DNA of 64,000 nt from Caldimonas caldifontis (GCF_002930615.1 NZ_PSNX01000002.1:62001-126000); one strand, 5' to 3'; shown: positions 1 to 11,963, numbered from the stretch's first letter. Notes: a model not told the origin generated them from the letters alone. Program-made: numbers and translations.

Positions 1-689
1 AGTGCCTGCATGGCCGGGTTCTTGGTGTCGAGGATGCGCAGGGGATTGGTGTGCAGACGTCGCTGGGCGTCTGCGTCGAGCTGCGCGGCGTTCGCCTCGA
101 AGTAACGGATCAGCGCTTCGCGATGTGCATGTCGCTCATGCGGCTGCCCGAGACTGTTGAGCTCCAGCCGCACGTGGCGGCCTTCTTCCAGCCCCAGTTC
201 CCGCCACAGTGCCCGCACCATGAGGATGAGCTCGGCATCCACGTCCGGCCCGGCAAAGCCCAGGGCTTCCACGTCGAGCTGGTGGAACTGCCGGTAGCGG
301 CCCTTCTGGGGTCGCTCGTGCCGGAACATCGGGCCGAGCGTCCACAGTCGCAGCGGACCGTTGTAGAGCGCGTTGTGCTCGACCATCGCCCGCACGATCC
401 CGGCCGTGGCCTCGGGACGCAGCGTCAGACGGTCGCCGTTCATTGCATCGGTGAAGGAGTACATCTCCTTCTCGACGATGTCGGTCACCTCCCCCAGCCC
501 GCGCACGAACAGCGAGGTCGGCTCGACCACGGGGGTGACGATGTACTGATAGCCATAGCGTGACAGCAGCCGGCGCACGATGGATTCGAACCCGGACCAC
601 AGGGCCGAGTCGGGTAGCTTGTCCGTGCGCGGCACACTGGCCGGCAGGATGTCATTCATGCCTTTGACGGCACTGATCTTTTCAGCCAT
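1..689 (-). CDS. hisS: Histidyl-tRNA synthetase, N-terminal part (cut by window edge)
   Basis: Charges tRNA-His with histidine in the cytoplasm. The ATG at 689 opens a protein beginning [16 protein letters not shown], the usual start of bacterial HisS. About 229 codons are visible before the window ends, so the C-terminal half, including the anticodon-binding domain, is missing here. Class II synthetase features are present: the [12 protein letters not shown] stretch and the motif 2 arginine region around [15 protein letters not shown]. It is followed upstream by ispG with a 14-base gap, in the common Burkholderiales order ispG-hisS. Nothing suggests a break other than the window edge. Confidence 0.95.
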   Translation of the reverse strand, partial: MAEKISAVKGMNDILPASVPRTDKLPDSALWSGFESIVRRLLSRYGYQYIVTPVVEPTSLFVRGLGEVTDIVEKEMYSFTDAMNGDRLTLRPEATAGIVRAMVEHNALYNGPLRLWTLGPMFRHERPQKGRYRQFHQLDVEALGFAGPDVDAELILMVRALWRELGLEEGRHVRLELNSLGQPHERHAHREALIRYFEANAAQLDADAQRRLHTNPLRILDTKNPAMQA

Positions 690-703
690 GTCTGGATCGC
701 TCT

Positions 704-2004
<1,301 letters not shown>

Positions 2005-2008
<4 letters not shown>

Positions 2009-2874
2009 CGGATGTCGAATCGAGCCACGTTCTCACGCCGGAAAGGTGCCATGTCAAAGACTTCGCCGCGCACACGAAGTTCGGTGCCGTCGGCATTCCC
2101 GATGCGCACCCGCATCGGGAATGCACCATCGAGTTCCAGTTCCTCGCCCGGCGCCAGCAGTCGCGACACCAGCATCCGGCCACGGGCATCCTGGATCTCG
2201 ACCCAACTCTCACCAGAGGTGCGGACCACCACCGGCGCGCTCGCGGCTGCAGATGCAGGCGCCTGCGAAGCCCCTTCCGTCGCAGGATTCGGTGCGTCCG
2301 TACTGGGAGCCTGCCCAGCAGAAACGACCTCGCTGGCCGGGGACGCCGGTGCGTTTGCACTGGCCGAAGGATCGAGGGGAACCACCTCGACGGTCACGCC
2401 CGGAGCCGCAACCTCGGCATCCCGGCCAAGGAGCGACTGCCAGGTGGACGAAGGCACCGACCACAGCACCACGGCGCCGGCGACCAGCAGCAGTGGCCCC
2501 CAGACGGTCGGGCGCCGGAGGAAGCCCAGACCCACGAACCCGTTACGGGCATCGGCCGGGTCCCTGAATGGTTGGTTGAGCCCCCGCGACACCTGCTCGA
2601 GCTGTGAGACGGACCCGGGGGCTGGGAGCAGGGCCAGCACCGGCGCGGGGTCGATCTTGAGCGAGCGGCACACGGTCTGTGCGAGGGCACGCGCAAACGT
2701 CGCGTCCGGCAGCTCCTCGAAGCGGTCCGCTTCCAAGGCCTCCAGCTTGCGCACAGACACTTTGATCGACGCCGCCAGTGCCGCGATATGCACCCCCTGG
2801 GCCGTGCGCGCGGCACGGATCATCTGCCCGGCACTGGCCGTGCCGGTCGCGGGCGTGTGCAGCTCCTCAGTCAT
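2005..2874 (-). CDS. RodZ-like helix-turn-helix membrane protein
   Basis: A 289-residue protein of the RodZ/YfgA type, which in other bacteria anchors the MreB cytoskeleton to the inner membrane and helps set cell shape. It has an N-terminal HTH_25-type helix-turn-helix (residues about 16-80), a low-complexity linker, one membrane segment (about 124-142, [13 protein letters not shown]) and a Pro/Ala-rich linker. The C-terminal periplasmic domain is DUF4115-like (about 215-289). The ATG at 2874 was chosen because it begins the helix-turn-helix and overlaps the end of pilW by 8 bases; an in-frame extension to 3033 would lie inside pilW. The family is clear, but a direct role in cell shape is inferred from relatives. 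Confidence 0.85.
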
Positions 2875-3676
2875 CGAAGCGCCCTCGCTCGAAATTGGCG
2901 GCCTCCCGGGATTGAGGGAAGCGCTGAAGCAGTTCGCGCCCGAACTCGTTGACCCCCCCGCGATTGCCCAGCCGGTGCTCGATGCGAGCGGCCAGCCACA
3001 GCGTTTCTGCATTGACGAGCTCCGGCACCGCATTCACGCGACGCACGTAGAAGCGTGCGCGTTCATACTCGCCCTGACGGTAGAGCACGAGAGCCAGGTT
3101 CATGGCCGCCACTGGATTGCCCGTGTCCATCTGGTAGGCGCGCGAGAGCGTCTTCTCGGCCTCGGCCAGCAGACCGGCATTGGCTTGGCAAACCCCCTTG
3201 GCCACCAGCGTGCGCGGCACCTCCCGGTAGGTCGGCAACTCGATCGCCCGATTGAACTGGGTGAAGGCTTCCGCGTAGCGGCGGCGCTGGCACAGGAACC
3301 AGCCGTAGTTGTGGATCGCGTTGGCGTCGGCGCCGTCCTGCTGCATCGCGATGCGGAAGCTCTCTTCCGCCTGCGGATCCTGCCCCAGCGCCGAATGGAT
3401 GAGCCCAGCCAGGTTGTGCGCGCCCGGCAGGTTGGGCTGAAGAGCCAGCGCCTGGCGGATCTCGGCCAGCGCGGTGGCGTGCTGCCCCTGGGCATAGTAG
3501 GCCACCGCCAGGTCGAAGCGGATGCGCGCACGCCGCTGCACTTCGGTCTCGTCCTGACGACCCGCCTGGGTGCCGCCGCCAGTCGTCGGCGACGTGGAGG
3601 CACAGCCCCCCATCAGCACCGTCAGGCCCAGCAGGGCCACCCACCACCAACCGATCGGGCGCTTGCGCACGCTCAT
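2867..3676 (-). CDS. pilW: PilW/PilF-type lipoprotein with TPR repeats
   Basis: In relatives this outer-membrane lipoprotein (PilF/PilW) helps the type IV pilus secretin assemble and stabilises pili. The 269-residue product has a lipoprotein signal peptide ending in LMGGC (lipid-carrying Cys25). It is followed by tandem TPR motifs, for example in the [18 protein letters not shown] and [13 protein letters not shown] regions. It sits between rlmN and the RodZ-like gene and overlaps both, which is the standard context for this gene. No other pilus gene lies in this window, so the pilus role rests on family knowledge. Confidence 0.88.
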   Translation of the reverse strand: MSVRKRPIGWWWVALLGLTVLMGGCASTSPTTGGGTQAGRQDETEVQRRARIRFDLAVAYYAQGQHATALAEIRQALALQPNLPGAHNLAGLIHSALGQDPQAEESFRIAMQQDGADANAIHNYGWFLCQRRRYAEAFTQFNRAIELPTYREVPRTLVAKGVCQANAGLLAEAEKTLSRAYQMDTGNPVAAMNLALVLYRQGEYERARFYVRRVNAVPELVNAETLWLAARIEHRLGNRGGVNEFGRELLQRFPQSREAANFERGRFDD

Positions 3677-4824
3677 GAACTTGTCTCCTTGGCCGAAGCC
3701 GCCCCTGGAGCGGGGCGAGCATGGATGCGAATGGGCTGCCGTCGGGTCATTCGGCGTTGGACATCGGTGCGGTCCTGCACCTCGCCCGCCAGCTGCCCAC
3801 AGGCCGCGTCGATGTCGTCACCCCGCGTCTTGCGCACAGTGGTGACCAGGCCGGCGTCGGCCAGAATCTGGGCAAAGGCCTGTACCCGCTCGCGCGGAGA
3901 ACGTTTCAGGCCGGATGCCGGGAAGGGATTGAAGGGGATCAGGTTGAACTTGCAGCGCACATGCCCTTGCACCAGGGCGATGAGCTGCCGGGCGTGTGCG
4001 TCGGTGTCGTTCACACCGTCGAGCATGCAGTACTCGAACGTGATGAAGTCGCGCGGTGCGGACTCCAGGTAGCGGTTGCAGGCCTCAAGCAACTCCTGCA
4101 ACGGATACTTGCGGTTGAGAGGCACCAGCTCATCGCGCAAGGCATCGTTGGGGGCGTGCAGCGACACCGCCAGAGCCACCGGACAGTCCTGCCGCAGGCG
4201 ATCCATCATGGGCACCACCCCCGATGTGGAGACAGTCACACGCCTGCGCGACAGGCCATAGCCATGGTCATCGAGCATGACCTTCAAAGCAGGCACCAGC
4301 GCGTTGTAGTTCTGCAGCGGCTCTCCCATACCCATCATCACGACGTTGGTGATGGCGCGCTCGCCCGGTTTGAGTGCCAGGCGCCGACGCAGATGGTGTT
4401 CGGCGAACCAGAGCTGAGCCAGGATCTCGCCCGTGGCGAGATTGCGGCTGAAACCCTGGTGCCCCGTCGAGCAGAACCGGCAGCCCACGGCGCAGCCGGC
4501 CTGAGATGACACGCACAGCGTGCCGCGATCATCTTCAGGAATGAAGACCGCTTCGACGGCGTCGCCACCGCCCACATCGAACAACCACTTGATCGTCCCG
4601 TCAGCGGAGGCCTGCTCCGTGAGCACAGGCAGTGGGCGCACCTCGGCCGCAGCCGCGAGCTTGTCTCGCAAAGACTTGGCCAGATCGCTCATCTGGGCAA
4701 AGTCCGACGCACCCTTCTGATGGATCCAGCGGAAGAGCTGGACGGCGCGGAAGCGCTTCTCGCCCAGACCTTCGCAGTAGGCGGCCAACCCGTCCAGATC
4801 GAAGTCGAGGAGGTTGACCGCCAT
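3673..4824 (-). CDS. rlmN: Dual-specificity 23S rRNA/tRNA adenine-C2 methyltransferase
   Basis: Radical-SAM enzyme that methylates C2 of A2503 in 23S rRNA and of A37 in some tRNAs. The radical-SAM cysteine cluster is in the [20 protein letters not shown] region (CxxxCxxC). The body also shows [13 protein letters not shown] and the downstream [11 protein letters not shown], as in RlmN. The start was set at 4824 (MAVNLLDF, 383 residues) because a GAGG lies seven bases upstream and relatives begin at this point. An ATG two codons upstream and a TTG at 4839 are alternatives. Its stop overlaps the pilW start by 4 bases. Confidence 0.95.
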   Translation of the reverse strand: MAVNLLDFDLDGLAAYCEGLGEKRFRAVQLFRWIHQKGASDFAQMSDLAKSLRDKLAAAAEVRPLPVLTEQASADGTIKWLFDVGGGDAVEAVFIPEDDRGTLCVSSQAGCAVGCRFCSTGHQGFSRNLATGEILAQLWFAEHHLRRRLALKPGERAITNVVMMGMGEPLQNYNALVPALKVMLDDHGYGLSRRRVTVSTSGVVPMMDRLRQDCPVALAVSLHAPNDALRDELVPLNRKYPLQELLEACNRYLESAPRDFITFEYCMLDGVNDTDAHARQLIALVQGHVRCKFNLIPFNPFPASGLKRSPRERVQAFAQILADAGLVTTVRKTRGDDIDAACGQLAGEVQDRTDVQRRMTRRQPIRIHARPAPGAASAKETSS

Positions 4825-4864
4825 GGGCATGCCTCGCAAGAGGATGCGAACGCCGCAGCCGCGA

Positions 4865-5290
4865 TCAGCGGCTGTAGACGTTCATGCCGGGGAAGAAGAA
4901 GGCCACTTCCACGGCGGCGGTTTCGGGCGCATCGGAGCCATGCACGGCATTGGCGTCGATGCTCTCGGCAAAGTCAGCGCGGATGGTGCCCTTGTCGGCC
5001 TTCTTCGGGTCGGTGGCCCCCATCAGCTCGCGGTTCTTGGCGATGGCGCCCTCCCCTTCGAGCACCTGGATCATCACGGGGCCGGAAATCATGAACTCCA
5101 CCAGGTCCTTGAAGAAAGGACGCTCCTTGTGGACGGCGTAGAAGGCCTCGGCCTCGCCACGCGACAGATGCACCATCTTGGCCGCAACGATCTTGAGACC
5201 TGCGCCTTCAAAGCGGCTGTAGATCTGGCCGATCACATTCTTGGCCACGGCATCGGGTTTGATGATCGACAGGGTACGTTCGATCGCCAT
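4865..5290 (-). CDS. ndk: Nucleoside diphosphate kinase
   Basis: Balances nucleoside triphosphate pools by passing the gamma phosphate through a phosphohistidine. The 141-residue protein is full length. It shows the N-terminal [12 protein letters not shown] and the active-site segment [12 protein letters not shown], where His117 is the phosphorylated residue. A ribosome-binding GGAG lies just upstream of the ATG. It is followed 40 bases downstream by rlmN on the same strand, so ndk is probably the first gene of the ndk-rlmN-pilW-rodZ-ispG-hisS run. The 112 bases upstream, to the end of rluB, hold no clear promoter that I can name. Confidence 0.97.
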   Translation of the reverse strand: MAIERTLSIIKPDAVAKNVIGQIYSRFEGAGLKIVAAKMVHLSRGEAEAFYAVHKERPFFKDLVEFMISGPVMIQVLEGEGAIAKNRELMGATDPKKADKGTIRADFAESIDANAVHGSDAPETAAVEVAFFFPGMNVYSR

Positions 5291-5402
5291 GAAATTTCTC
5301 CTGAATCAAGGACTTGGCAAAACATTGGATTGTAGCCCTTGAGTTGATGAAAGAGGCCGGGCCTGTGGTGCCCCGACCCCAGACACTGCAAGGAGCTGGA
5401 GC

Positions 5403-7130
5403 TCAGCGGCCACGGCCTCCCCGCTTGCCGCCGCCCCCACCACCACCGGGCCCACGTCCGCCGCCTTTGCCGCGGCGGAAGAAGGCATCCGCACCGATGT
5501 AGCCCACACTGGTCTGCATCGGATCGGGCTGTCGTGGTGCCCCCTGCTTCGCTTTGGTCGATTGGGCGAAGCGCTTGTCATAGGTCTGCTCCAGCGGATC
5601 GGGGCCGCCATACCGCTGCCCCTGGGCCCCCCGCCCACCTGAGGCACTGCGCCCCGCTCCCTGCCCCGGCCCCGCTTTGCCCTGGCGCTTGCCCGGCTTG
5701 CCTTTGCCGCCCCCCTGGACACCGCCCCGGGGCTGATCGGTGCCGGTGAGGCGGCGGATGGTGCGCACATCCTGATCGCCAAGTTCCACCCACACCCCGC
5801 GCTTGAGACCACGAGGCAGCACCAGGCTGCCGTAGCGGATGCGGATCAGGCGGCTGACCGTGAGGCCTACGGCGTCAAAGAGCTTGCGCACCTCGCGGTT
5901 GCGCCCCTCGGTGATCACCACCCGGTACCAGCGATTGACGCCCTCACCGCCACCATCCTCGATGGATTTGAAGCAGGCAGGCTGACCGTCGATGTTGACG
6001 CCTTCGAGCAGCTTCTGCCGGGCTTCGGGTTCCAGCGTGCCCAGCACCCGCACCGCGTACTCTCGCTCGACGCCGAAACGCGGGTGCATCAGCTGGTTCG
6101 CGAGCTCGCCGGAGCTGGTGAACAGCAGCAGGCCTTCGGTGTTGAGGTCCAGGCGCCCCACCGACTGCCATTTGCCCTGCTTGAGCTTGGGCAGGCGGCG
6201 GAACACCGTCGGCCGGTTCTGAGGGTCGTCATGCGAGACGACCTCGCCAGCCGGCTTGTGATAGGCCAGCACGCGCGGGGCTGGCGGTGCGATCTGCACG
6301 CGGATGGGCTTGCCATTGACGCGCACCTGGTCGCCGAAAGAGATGCGCTGGCCGATGTGGGCCGGCTCGCCGTTCACCGAGATGCGGCCTTCCAGGATGA
6401 GCTGCTCCATGTCACGGCGCGAGCCGATGCCCGCCTGCGCGAGAACTTTGTGCAGTTTGGGTGCATCAGGCTCAGGCGCCAGCACGCGCTTGGTCGCAGC
6501 CTCGATCTCTTCCTCACCGGCGGGTTCGACCTCGGCATCGAACTGCCCCTCGATCACCGCGTTGAAGCGTTCGGCCACCTCGCGCTGCGCCGCGGGATGG
6601 GGACTGCGTGCCGCGTCGGCCCCCTTGCGTGCAGCCCCCTCGCCGCGCTGCGCTGGACGCGGGCCGGTGCCAGCATCCGCGCCTTCGCCACGTTCGGCAC
6701 GTTCACCGCGGCGGCCACGGCGATTGCGCCGGCGGCGACCGACGCCACCCGCTGCTTCATCGCCTGGGGGCCCATCACCCCCATCGGCCGCCGCCGGGTC
6801 GGTCGATGCAACCGAGCGCTCCAACGCTTCCGGGGGACGCTCCAGGCCCTCCCCCGCCATATGTGCACCAACAGTGGGAGACGGCACGCCTGGCGTCTCA
6901 CCCGCAGCGGGCTTGCGCCTGCGGGGCGTCTTGCGTGCTGCGGGCGCAGGCTGAGAGGCCTCGTCCGCGACGGCTTCTCCGGGGACCGCCGGTGCCACTT
7001 CAACGGCTTCCAGCTTGGGCTTGCGCGGACTGCGCCGCTTGGCTTTCGCTGACACCTCACTCGACGGTTCGCCCTGCGGCGCGCCCATCTCGGGGTCGGG
7101 GGACGGGGTATCGTTGACGTCAGGATTCAT
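5403..7130 (-). CDS. rluB: RluB-type 23S rRNA pseudouridine synthase with long disordered tails
   Basis: Isomerises a uridine of 23S rRNA helix 80 (U2605 in E. coli numbering). The core is normal: an S4 RNA-binding domain ([20 protein letters not shown]) followed by the catalytic domain, whose aspartate is in [15 protein letters not shown]. The product is 575 residues, roughly twice the core length. About 220 N-terminal residues are Pro/Ala/Arg/Lys-rich. The C-terminal tail of over 100 residues is Gly/Lys/Arg-rich and ends in a poly-Gly run. Such tails occur in Burkholderiales RluB but vary in length. The start overlaps the end of scpB by 11 bases. Confidence 0.92.
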   Translation of the reverse strand: MNPDVNDTPSPDPEMGAPQGEPSSEVSAKAKRRSPRKPKLEAVEVAPAVPGEAVADEASQPAPAARKTPRRRKPAAGETPGVPSPTVGAHMAGEGLERPPEALERSVASTDPAAADGGDGPPGDEAAGGVGRRRRNRRGRRGERAERGEGADAGTGPRPAQRGEGAARKGADAARSPHPAAQREVAERFNAVIEGQFDAEVEPAGEEEIEAATKRVLAPEPDAPKLHKVLAQAGIGSRRDMEQLILEGRISVNGEPAHIGQRISFGDQVRVNGKPIRVQIAPPAPRVLAYHKPAGEVVSHDDPQNRPTVFRRLPKLKQGKWQSVGRLDLNTEGLLLFTSSGELANQLMHPRFGVEREYAVRVLGTLEPEARQKLLEGVNIDGQPACFKSIEDGGGEGVNRWYRVVITEGRNREVRKLFDAVGLTVSRLIRIRYGSLVLPRGLKRGVWVELGDQDVRTIRRLTGTDQPRGGVQGGGKGKPGKRQGKAGPGQGAGRSASGGRGAQGQRYGGPDPLEQTYDKRFAQSTKAKQGAPRQPDPMQTSVGYIGADAFFRRGKGGGRGPGGGGGGGKRGGRGR

Positions 7131-7905
7131 GGCGAGGGAGGGTCTCAGCGTCGTTGGAGGAGTTCACCAGGTTGTCGGCCGGCTGCGCCGGCTGGGCAGG
7201 CAAGAGATCGTCGGAAGGCTCGGGAGTTTCAGCTGCACCTGGATCCGCCTGTGTGTCAGCCGCCGTGTCGGCGGCTTGGGCCGCGTCAGCCTCGGAAGCG
7301 TTCTCGGGCCCGTCGGGTTCGGGAAGATCCGCGATCTCGTCGAGCAGCGACGATTGCTGCGGCATCGCCAAGGCCTGCACGGCCTCGGCCGCCGCCCCGC
7401 CCTCCAGGGCCGGCAGCTGATCCAGGGAGGCCAGTCCCAGGTCGTCCAGGAACTGCTTCGTGGTGGCGTACAGCGCCGGGCGCCCGGGCGCCTCGCGGTA
7501 GCCGATGGCGTCGATCCAGCCCCTGTCTTCGAGCTGCTTGATGATCTGGCTGCTGACCGTCACGCCGCGGATGTCTTCGATGTCGCCACGCGTGACCGGC
7601 TGACGGTAGGCGATGATGGCCAGGGTTTCCATCGTGGCCCGGGAGTACTTCGGCGGCTTCTCCGGGTTGAGCCGGTCGAGATAGTCGCGCATCTCGGGGC
7701 GGCTCTGGAAACGCCAGCCGGTGGACACCGCCACGAGCTCCACGCCGCGCCCCTCCCAGTCGCGTGCCAGCTCATCGAGCAGGCTGCGCAGCGTGTCAGC
7801 CCCCAACTCGTCGTTGAAGAGCGCTCGCATGTCACGCAGCGGCAAGGGCTGGTGCGCGCAGATCAGCGCGGTCTCGAGGACGCGCTTTGCATCCTGTGTG
7901 TTCAT
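7120..7905 (-). CDS. scpB: Chromosome segregation protein ScpB
   Basis: Subunit of the SMC-ScpA-ScpB condensin, which compacts and segregates the chromosome. The protein starts [17 protein letters not shown] and contains the paired winged-helix domains of ScpB, with the conserved [19 protein letters not shown] segment. The C-terminal tail of about 75 residues is acidic and Ala/Pro-rich, as is common in this order. The ATG at 7905 was chosen over an upstream in-frame start because family members begin here. Product is 261 residues. No scpA is visible in the window. The gene runs directly into rluB, a common pairing in many bacteria. Confidence 0.92.
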   Translation of the reverse strand: MNTQDAKRVLETALICAHQPLPLRDMRALFNDELGADTLRSLLDELARDWEGRGVELVAVSTGWRFQSRPEMRDYLDRLNPEKPPKYSRATMETLAIIAYRQPVTRGDIEDIRGVTVSSQIIKQLEDRGWIDAIGYREAPGRPALYATTKQFLDDLGLASLDQLPALEGGAAAEAVQALAMPQQSSLLDEIADLPEPDGPENASEADAAQAADTAADTQADPGAAETPEPSDDLLPAQPAQPADNLVNSSNDAETLPRHES

Positions 7906-8143
7906 TGGCCGTGTGTCGTCCTCATCCGGGACCGGGCGATCGGCATGAGCCCCGGCCGACGCGCGACGGACGAGCCGCAACGCGGGGAACGGGATCAGGC
8001 CTAGTCATCGCCGCGGGGATCGCCACGTCGGGTGCGTGGCCGCCCTCCTCGCCCGGCACTCGCCCTGGAATTGCCAGGGGGGCTGCGGGCGGCGGTGCTT
8101 GTGTCTGGAACGCATTGTAGCGCCCACGGCACGTCAAGCGTGG
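7906..8143. other. Intergenic region between scpB and rluD
   Basis: 238 bases with no supported gene. The only structure noticed is a short perfect hairpin (six-base stem, CCCTGG / CCAGGG, five-base loop) at 8063-8079, about 65 bases past the rluD stop. It has no T-run on either side, so it is at best a weak terminator. A promoter for scpB should lie here, but no convincing boxes were found. Confidence 0.5.
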
Positions 8144-9133
8144 TCAGGACACCACGGTCTGCCACGCCTGCGAAAAATCCGCCGGCGCAGGCACCTCGAA
8201 CTGCAGGGGGCGCCCGTCAACGGGGTGTGGCAGCCGCAGCCGCCAGGCATGCAGGGCCTGACGGTGCAGGCCCAAGGCATCGCGCCCGCCATAGAGACTG
8301 TCCGCCACGAGGGGGTACCCCCGGGAGGACAGATGCACCCGGATCTGATGGGTGCGACCGGTGTGCAGGATGCAGCGCACTGCCGTGTAACCGTTCCGCG
8401 TGGCGACCACCTCCACATCGGTGCGAGCCGGCTTGCCACCGGGCACCACAGCCATGCGCACGCGCGACCGGGGATCGCGCGCAATCGGAGCTTCGATCTG
8501 TGCCAGCAGCGCTGGCTGAAGGACTTCGCCGTGCACCAGCGCCAGGTACTCCCGGTGCACGCTGCGTGCAGCGATGGCACGGGTCAGCGCGGTGACGGCT
8601 TCGAGCGTCTTGCCCACCACCATCAGGCCGCTGGTGTCCTTGTCGAGGCGGTGCACGATGCCCGCACGCGGCAGTTCGGCGGCGCGCCCATGATGCGCCA
8701 ACAAGGCGTTCAGCAAGGTGCCGGACCAGTGCCCGGCGGCCGGGTGCACCACGCAGCCCACGGGCTTATGGACCACCATCAGGTGCTCGTCCTCGAAAAC
8801 CACGTCGATGGGCAGGGCTTCGGGCCGAAAGGCCTGGCTCTGCGGCGTCGGCCGCAACTCCACCACCACGCGCTGGCCACTGCGCAGCTTGCGAGACGGC
8901 ACTGTCGAGGGCTGTCCGTCCACGCGAACAGCACCTTGCTCGACAAGATGCTGCAGGTGGCTGCGCGAAAACTCCGGCGCCAGAGCCACCAGCAACTTGT
9001 CCAGGCGCTGGCCGTGCCCGGCCACGTCCACGGTCATCTCGCGGCGCTCGGCCTCGGCGTCCGCGGCGTCTTCATCCGGCTCGGCAGCGTCCGGGAGCTC
9101 ATCGGCCTCAGGGTCTTGCGCAAGGTGCGCCAT
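8144..9133 (-). CDS. rluD: 23S rRNA pseudouridine synthase RluD
   Basis: Makes pseudouridines 1911, 1915 and 1917 (E. coli numbering) in helix 69 of 23S rRNA. The 329-residue product has an acidic N-terminal stretch, an S4 domain (RLDKLLVALAPEFSRSHL) and the RluA-family catalytic motif GIVHRLDKDTSGLMV with its active aspartate. The C-terminal RTHQIRVHLSSRGYPLVAD segment is also typical. It is divergent from bamD, and the start codons are only 35 bases apart. This rluD-bamD arrangement is widespread in proteobacteria and supports both calls. Confidence 0.94.
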   Translation of the reverse strand: MAHLAQDPEADELPDAAEPDEDAADAEAERREMTVDVAGHGQRLDKLLVALAPEFSRSHLQHLVEQGAVRVDGQPSTVPSRKLRSGQRVVVELRPTPQSQAFRPEALPIDVVFEDEHLMVVHKPVGCVVHPAAGHWSGTLLNALLAHHGRAAELPRAGIVHRLDKDTSGLMVVGKTLEAVTALTRAIAARSVHREYLALVHGEVLQPALLAQIEAPIARDPRSRVRMAVVPGGKPARTDVEVVATRNGYTAVRCILHTGRTHQIRVHLSSRGYPLVADSLYGGRDALGLHRQALHAWRLRLPHPVDGRPLQFEVPAPADFSQAWQTVVS

Positions 9134-9134
9134 A

Positions 9135-9140
9135 TAGAAT
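9135..9140 (+). promoter_or_regulatory. Possible -10 box for bamD
   Basis: TAGAAT matches the sigma-70 consensus at five of six positions and lies about 29 bases before the bamD ATG, in the narrow space between the divergent rluD and bamD genes. No good -35 box is visible at normal spacing, so this is a tentative call. Confidence 0.3.
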
Positions 9141-9168
9141 CGACTGGATCAACTTGTCTGGAAACGGG

Positions 9169-9957
9169 ATGCACCTTCACTTCGCACCGATGGCACGCTG
9201 TCTCGGCGCAGCCGCGCTCGTGGCCGTTCTGGCAGCCTGCAGTTCCACGCCCAAGGACGAGACGGCGGGCATGAGCGTCGAGCGAGTGTACTCAGAGGCC
9301 CGCGAGGATGCGGCCTCGGGCAACTACGAGCGGGCCATCCGCTTCTACGAACGCCTCGAAGGACGGGCCGCCGGCACGATCCTGGCCCAGCAGGCCCTGC
9401 TGGAGCTGGCCCACACCTACTACCGCAGCGGCGAGCGTGCCCAGGCCCTGGCCACCATCGAGCGCTACATGAAGCTCTATCCGACCAGTGCGGCGTCCGA
9501 CTATGCGCTCTATCTGCGGGGCCTCATCAACTTCAACGACAACCTCGGTCTGTTCGGGCGGTTTTCCGGCCAGAGCCTGTCCGACCGGGACCAGCAAGCC
9601 TCGAAGGAGGCTTACCAGTCGTTCCGTCAGCTCGTGGACCTCTACCCGGATTCTGTCTACGCACCTGACGCGCGAGCGAGGATGAACTTCATCGTGAATT
9701 CGCTGGCCGAGTATGAAGTGCACGTGGCCCGCTACTACTTCCGCCGCGGCGCCTACCTGGCAGCAGCCAATCGCGCGCAGCTCGCGGTGCAGGAGTATCA
9801 GCAATCGCCAGCGGTCGAAGAAGCCCTGCATCTCATGGCGCGCAGCTACGACCGGCTGGGCCTGCCCGAGTTGCGGGACGACGCCCTGCGCGTGCTGCGG
9901 CTGAACTTTCCCCAGAGCACCTTCCTGAGCCAGTCGGGCAGCGCGAACCTGCGCTGA
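9169..9957 (+). CDS. bamD: Outer membrane assembly lipoprotein BamD
   Basis: Essential part of the BAM complex, which folds beta-barrel proteins into the outer membrane. It has a lipoprotein signal ending VLAAC (Cys24 from the chosen start) and then five TPR-like repeats. Family landmarks are the ERAIRFYERLEGR and YALYLRGLINFND regions. The ATG at 9169 (262 residues) was chosen because GGAAACGGG precedes it. A TTG fifteen bases upstream is in frame but less likely. The gene ends five bases before the convergent helicase gene, with no room for an independent terminator between them. Confidence 0.95.
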   Translation: MHLHFAPMARCLGAAALVAVLAACSSTPKDETAGMSVERVYSEAREDAASGNYERAIRFYERLEGRAAGTILAQQALLELAHTYYRSGERAQALATIERYMKLYPTSAASDYALYLRGLINFNDNLGLFGRFSGQSLSDRDQQASKEAYQSFRQLVDLYPDSVYAPDARARMNFIVNSLAEYEVHVARYYFRRGAYLAAANRAQLAVQEYQQSPAVEEALHLMARSYDRLGLPELRDDALRVLRLNFPQSTFLSQSGSANLR

Positions 9958-9962
9958 GCCCT

Positions 9963-11963
9963 TCAGTCCACTGCCGGGGATCCCGCCAGTTCCGCCAGCC
10001 AGGCCGAGGCCTCTTCCTCGGTCTCGAGCCAGCGCATCGGCGGCAGAGCGGCCCGCAGTCTGCGACCATAGGACATCGTGGCCATGCGAGGGTCGCACAC
10101 CACCAGCAGGCCACGGTCGCTTTCCGTGCGGATGAGCCGCCCCGCGCCCTGCTTCAGGGCCACCGCCGCCTCGGCCACGAACAGGTCGTTGAAGGCGTTG
10201 CGGCCCTCAGCTTCCAGGCGCCGCACCCGTGCCTCGATCAAGGGATCGTGCGGTGGGGGGAAAGGCAGCTTGTCGATCACCACGCACTGCAGCGCCTCGC
10301 CGGGCACATCGATGCCCTCCCAGAAGCTTTGCGACCCCACGAGCACCGCGCGGGGCTCGGCGAGGAAATCCTGCATCAACTGTCGCTTGGGCGCATCGCC
10401 CTGCTGGAGCACCTTGATGGGCAGGCCAGCTTCGTCGAAGGCGGCCCGCAGCCCGTCGGCAACGGTGGCCAGGGCCTTGAGCGTGGTGGTGAGTACGAAG
10501 CTGCGCCCGCCCAGGATCCCGGCCAGACGACCGGCGAGCTCAGCAACGGCCCCGGGGTGCGCCGGCTCGTTGGGCTTCGGAAACCGCCGGGGCACATAGA
10601 CGCAGGCGTGCGCTGCATAGTCGAACGGGCTGCCCACGCGCAAGGTACGCGCATCCTCCAGACCGGCCGGCTCGGTGAACCAGCTCAATCGGTCATCGTC
10701 GCCCAGCGTGGCCGACGTGAAGATCCAGGCCTTGCCCGAGGCATCGATCTGCTCGCGCATGGTGTCGCGGATGTCGAGCGGAGACTCCACCAGCCGGGCC
10801 TGCTGCGGGCCCAGGTCGATCCAGCGCACGTGCCCGGGCAAGGCGGGTTCGGCAAAGTCCTGGGCGCGCTGCACCAGCTGCTCTGTGCGCTCGGCCAGGC
10901 GGGTGAAGTCAGGTGCGCTGCCGGCCACCGCCAGGACCGCTTCGTGAGCGCCCTGTCCGGCATCGGCCAGCGCCTGCAGCGCCGCCGAGAAGGCCTCGCG
11001 CGTGGCCCGCTCCTGCCAGCGCAGCTTGATCAGGCCCCGGTTGTCACGCAGCGGGCCGGCCGCAGCCAGGCGCAGCTCGCGCGCAGCACGCTCGATCCCG
11101 GCCGCGAGGGCCTGCCAGTCTCGCAGGCCCCGTGCATGCTGCAGCCCCGCCCCCAGGAGGTCGCGCGCGAGGTCGAGGATCTGCCCGGTCCCCAGGGTGG
11201 CACCGAGAAACTGCACCCCCGCCTCGGCGAGCTGGTGCGCCTCATCGAAGACCACCACGTCCACGGTGGGCAGCAGTTCGACCATGCCGGTCTCGCGCAG
11301 GGCCAGGTCCGCGAAGAAAAGGTGGTGGTTCACGACCACCACATCGGCCGCCAGGGCCTCCCGCCGGGCGTTCATGACATGGCAGCTGCGGTAGCTGGGG
11401 CAATCGGTGCCGAGGCAGTTGTCGCGCGTGGACGTGACCAGGGGAATGACGGGTGAACGCTCGTCCAGGCCGGGCAGTTCGGCCAGGTCGCCGCTGCGCG
11501 TGCCCTGGGCCCACTGCTCGATGCGGGCCAGGGCGCGCACCGACCAGCGATCGGGCAGCAGGGCCGAATGCCGCGCCTGCTCCATGCGGTGCAGGCACAG
11601 GTAGCTGCCGCGCCCCTTCAGCAGGGCCGTGCGCAGCGGCAGGCCAAGGGCATCGCGCACATGGGGCAAATCGCGCAGGAAGAGCTGATCCTGGAGGCTT
11701 TTCGTCGCCGTGCTCACCAGCACCCGGCCGCCGCCGAGCAGCGCCGGCACCAGGTAGGCAAAGGTCTTGCCGACCCCCGTCCCGGCCTCGGCCACCAGGA
11801 CCTCGCGCTGCGACACGGCCCGCGCCACCGCCGCGGCCAGCTCGGTCTGGATGACGCGCTCGCGATAGCGCGGATCGCTGCGCGCGAGGGCTCCGTCGGG
11901 ACCGAAGGCTTCACGGGTGGATTGCAACAGCTCTTCACCGAAGCCAGGCACGTCAGACATCAT
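9963..11963 (-). CDS. DinG/YoaA-family ATP-dependent DNA helicase
   Basis: XPD-like superfamily 2 helicase that unwinds DNA 5'-to-3', probably in repair or in resolving replication blocks. The 666-residue protein shows Walker A EAGTGVGKT (59-67) and the DEAH box (240-243). Four cysteines (123, 183, 188, 194) fit an iron-sulfur cluster. The C-terminal half has QGAGRLIRTESDRG (motif VI). No N- or C-terminal exonuclease domain is visible, which matches the Gram-negative form. YoaA is the closer guess, since YoaA proteins have this length, but DinG and YoaA cannot be separated reliably by eye. Confidence 0.88.
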   Translation of the reverse strand: MMSDVPGFGEELLQSTREAFGPDGALARSDPRYRERVIQTELAAAVARAVSQREVLVAEAGTGVGKTFAYLVPALLGGGRVLVSTATKSLQDQLFLRDLPHVRDALGLPLRTALLKGRGSYLCLHRMEQARHSALLPDRWSVRALARIEQWAQGTRSGDLAELPGLDERSPVIPLVTSTRDNCLGTDCPSYRSCHVMNARREALAADVVVVNHHLFFADLALRETGMVELLPTVDVVVFDEAHQLAEAGVQFLGATLGTGQILDLARDLLGAGLQHARGLRDWQALAAGIERAARELRLAAAGPLRDNRGLIKLRWQERATREAFSAALQALADAGQGAHEAVLAVAGSAPDFTRLAERTEQLVQRAQDFAEPALPGHVRWIDLGPQQARLVESPLDIRDTMREQIDASGKAWIFTSATLGDDDRLSWFTEPAGLEDARTLRVGSPFDYAAHACVYVPRRFPKPNEPAHPGAVAELAGRLAGILGGRSFVLTTTLKALATVADGLRAAFDEAGLPIKVLQQGDAPKRQLMQDFLAEPRAVLVGSQSFWEGIDVPGEALQCVVIDKLPFPPPHDPLIEARVRRLEAEGRNAFNDLFVAEAAVALKQGAGRLIRTESDRGLLVVCDPRMATMSYGRRLRAALPPMRWLETEEEASAWLAELAGSPAVD

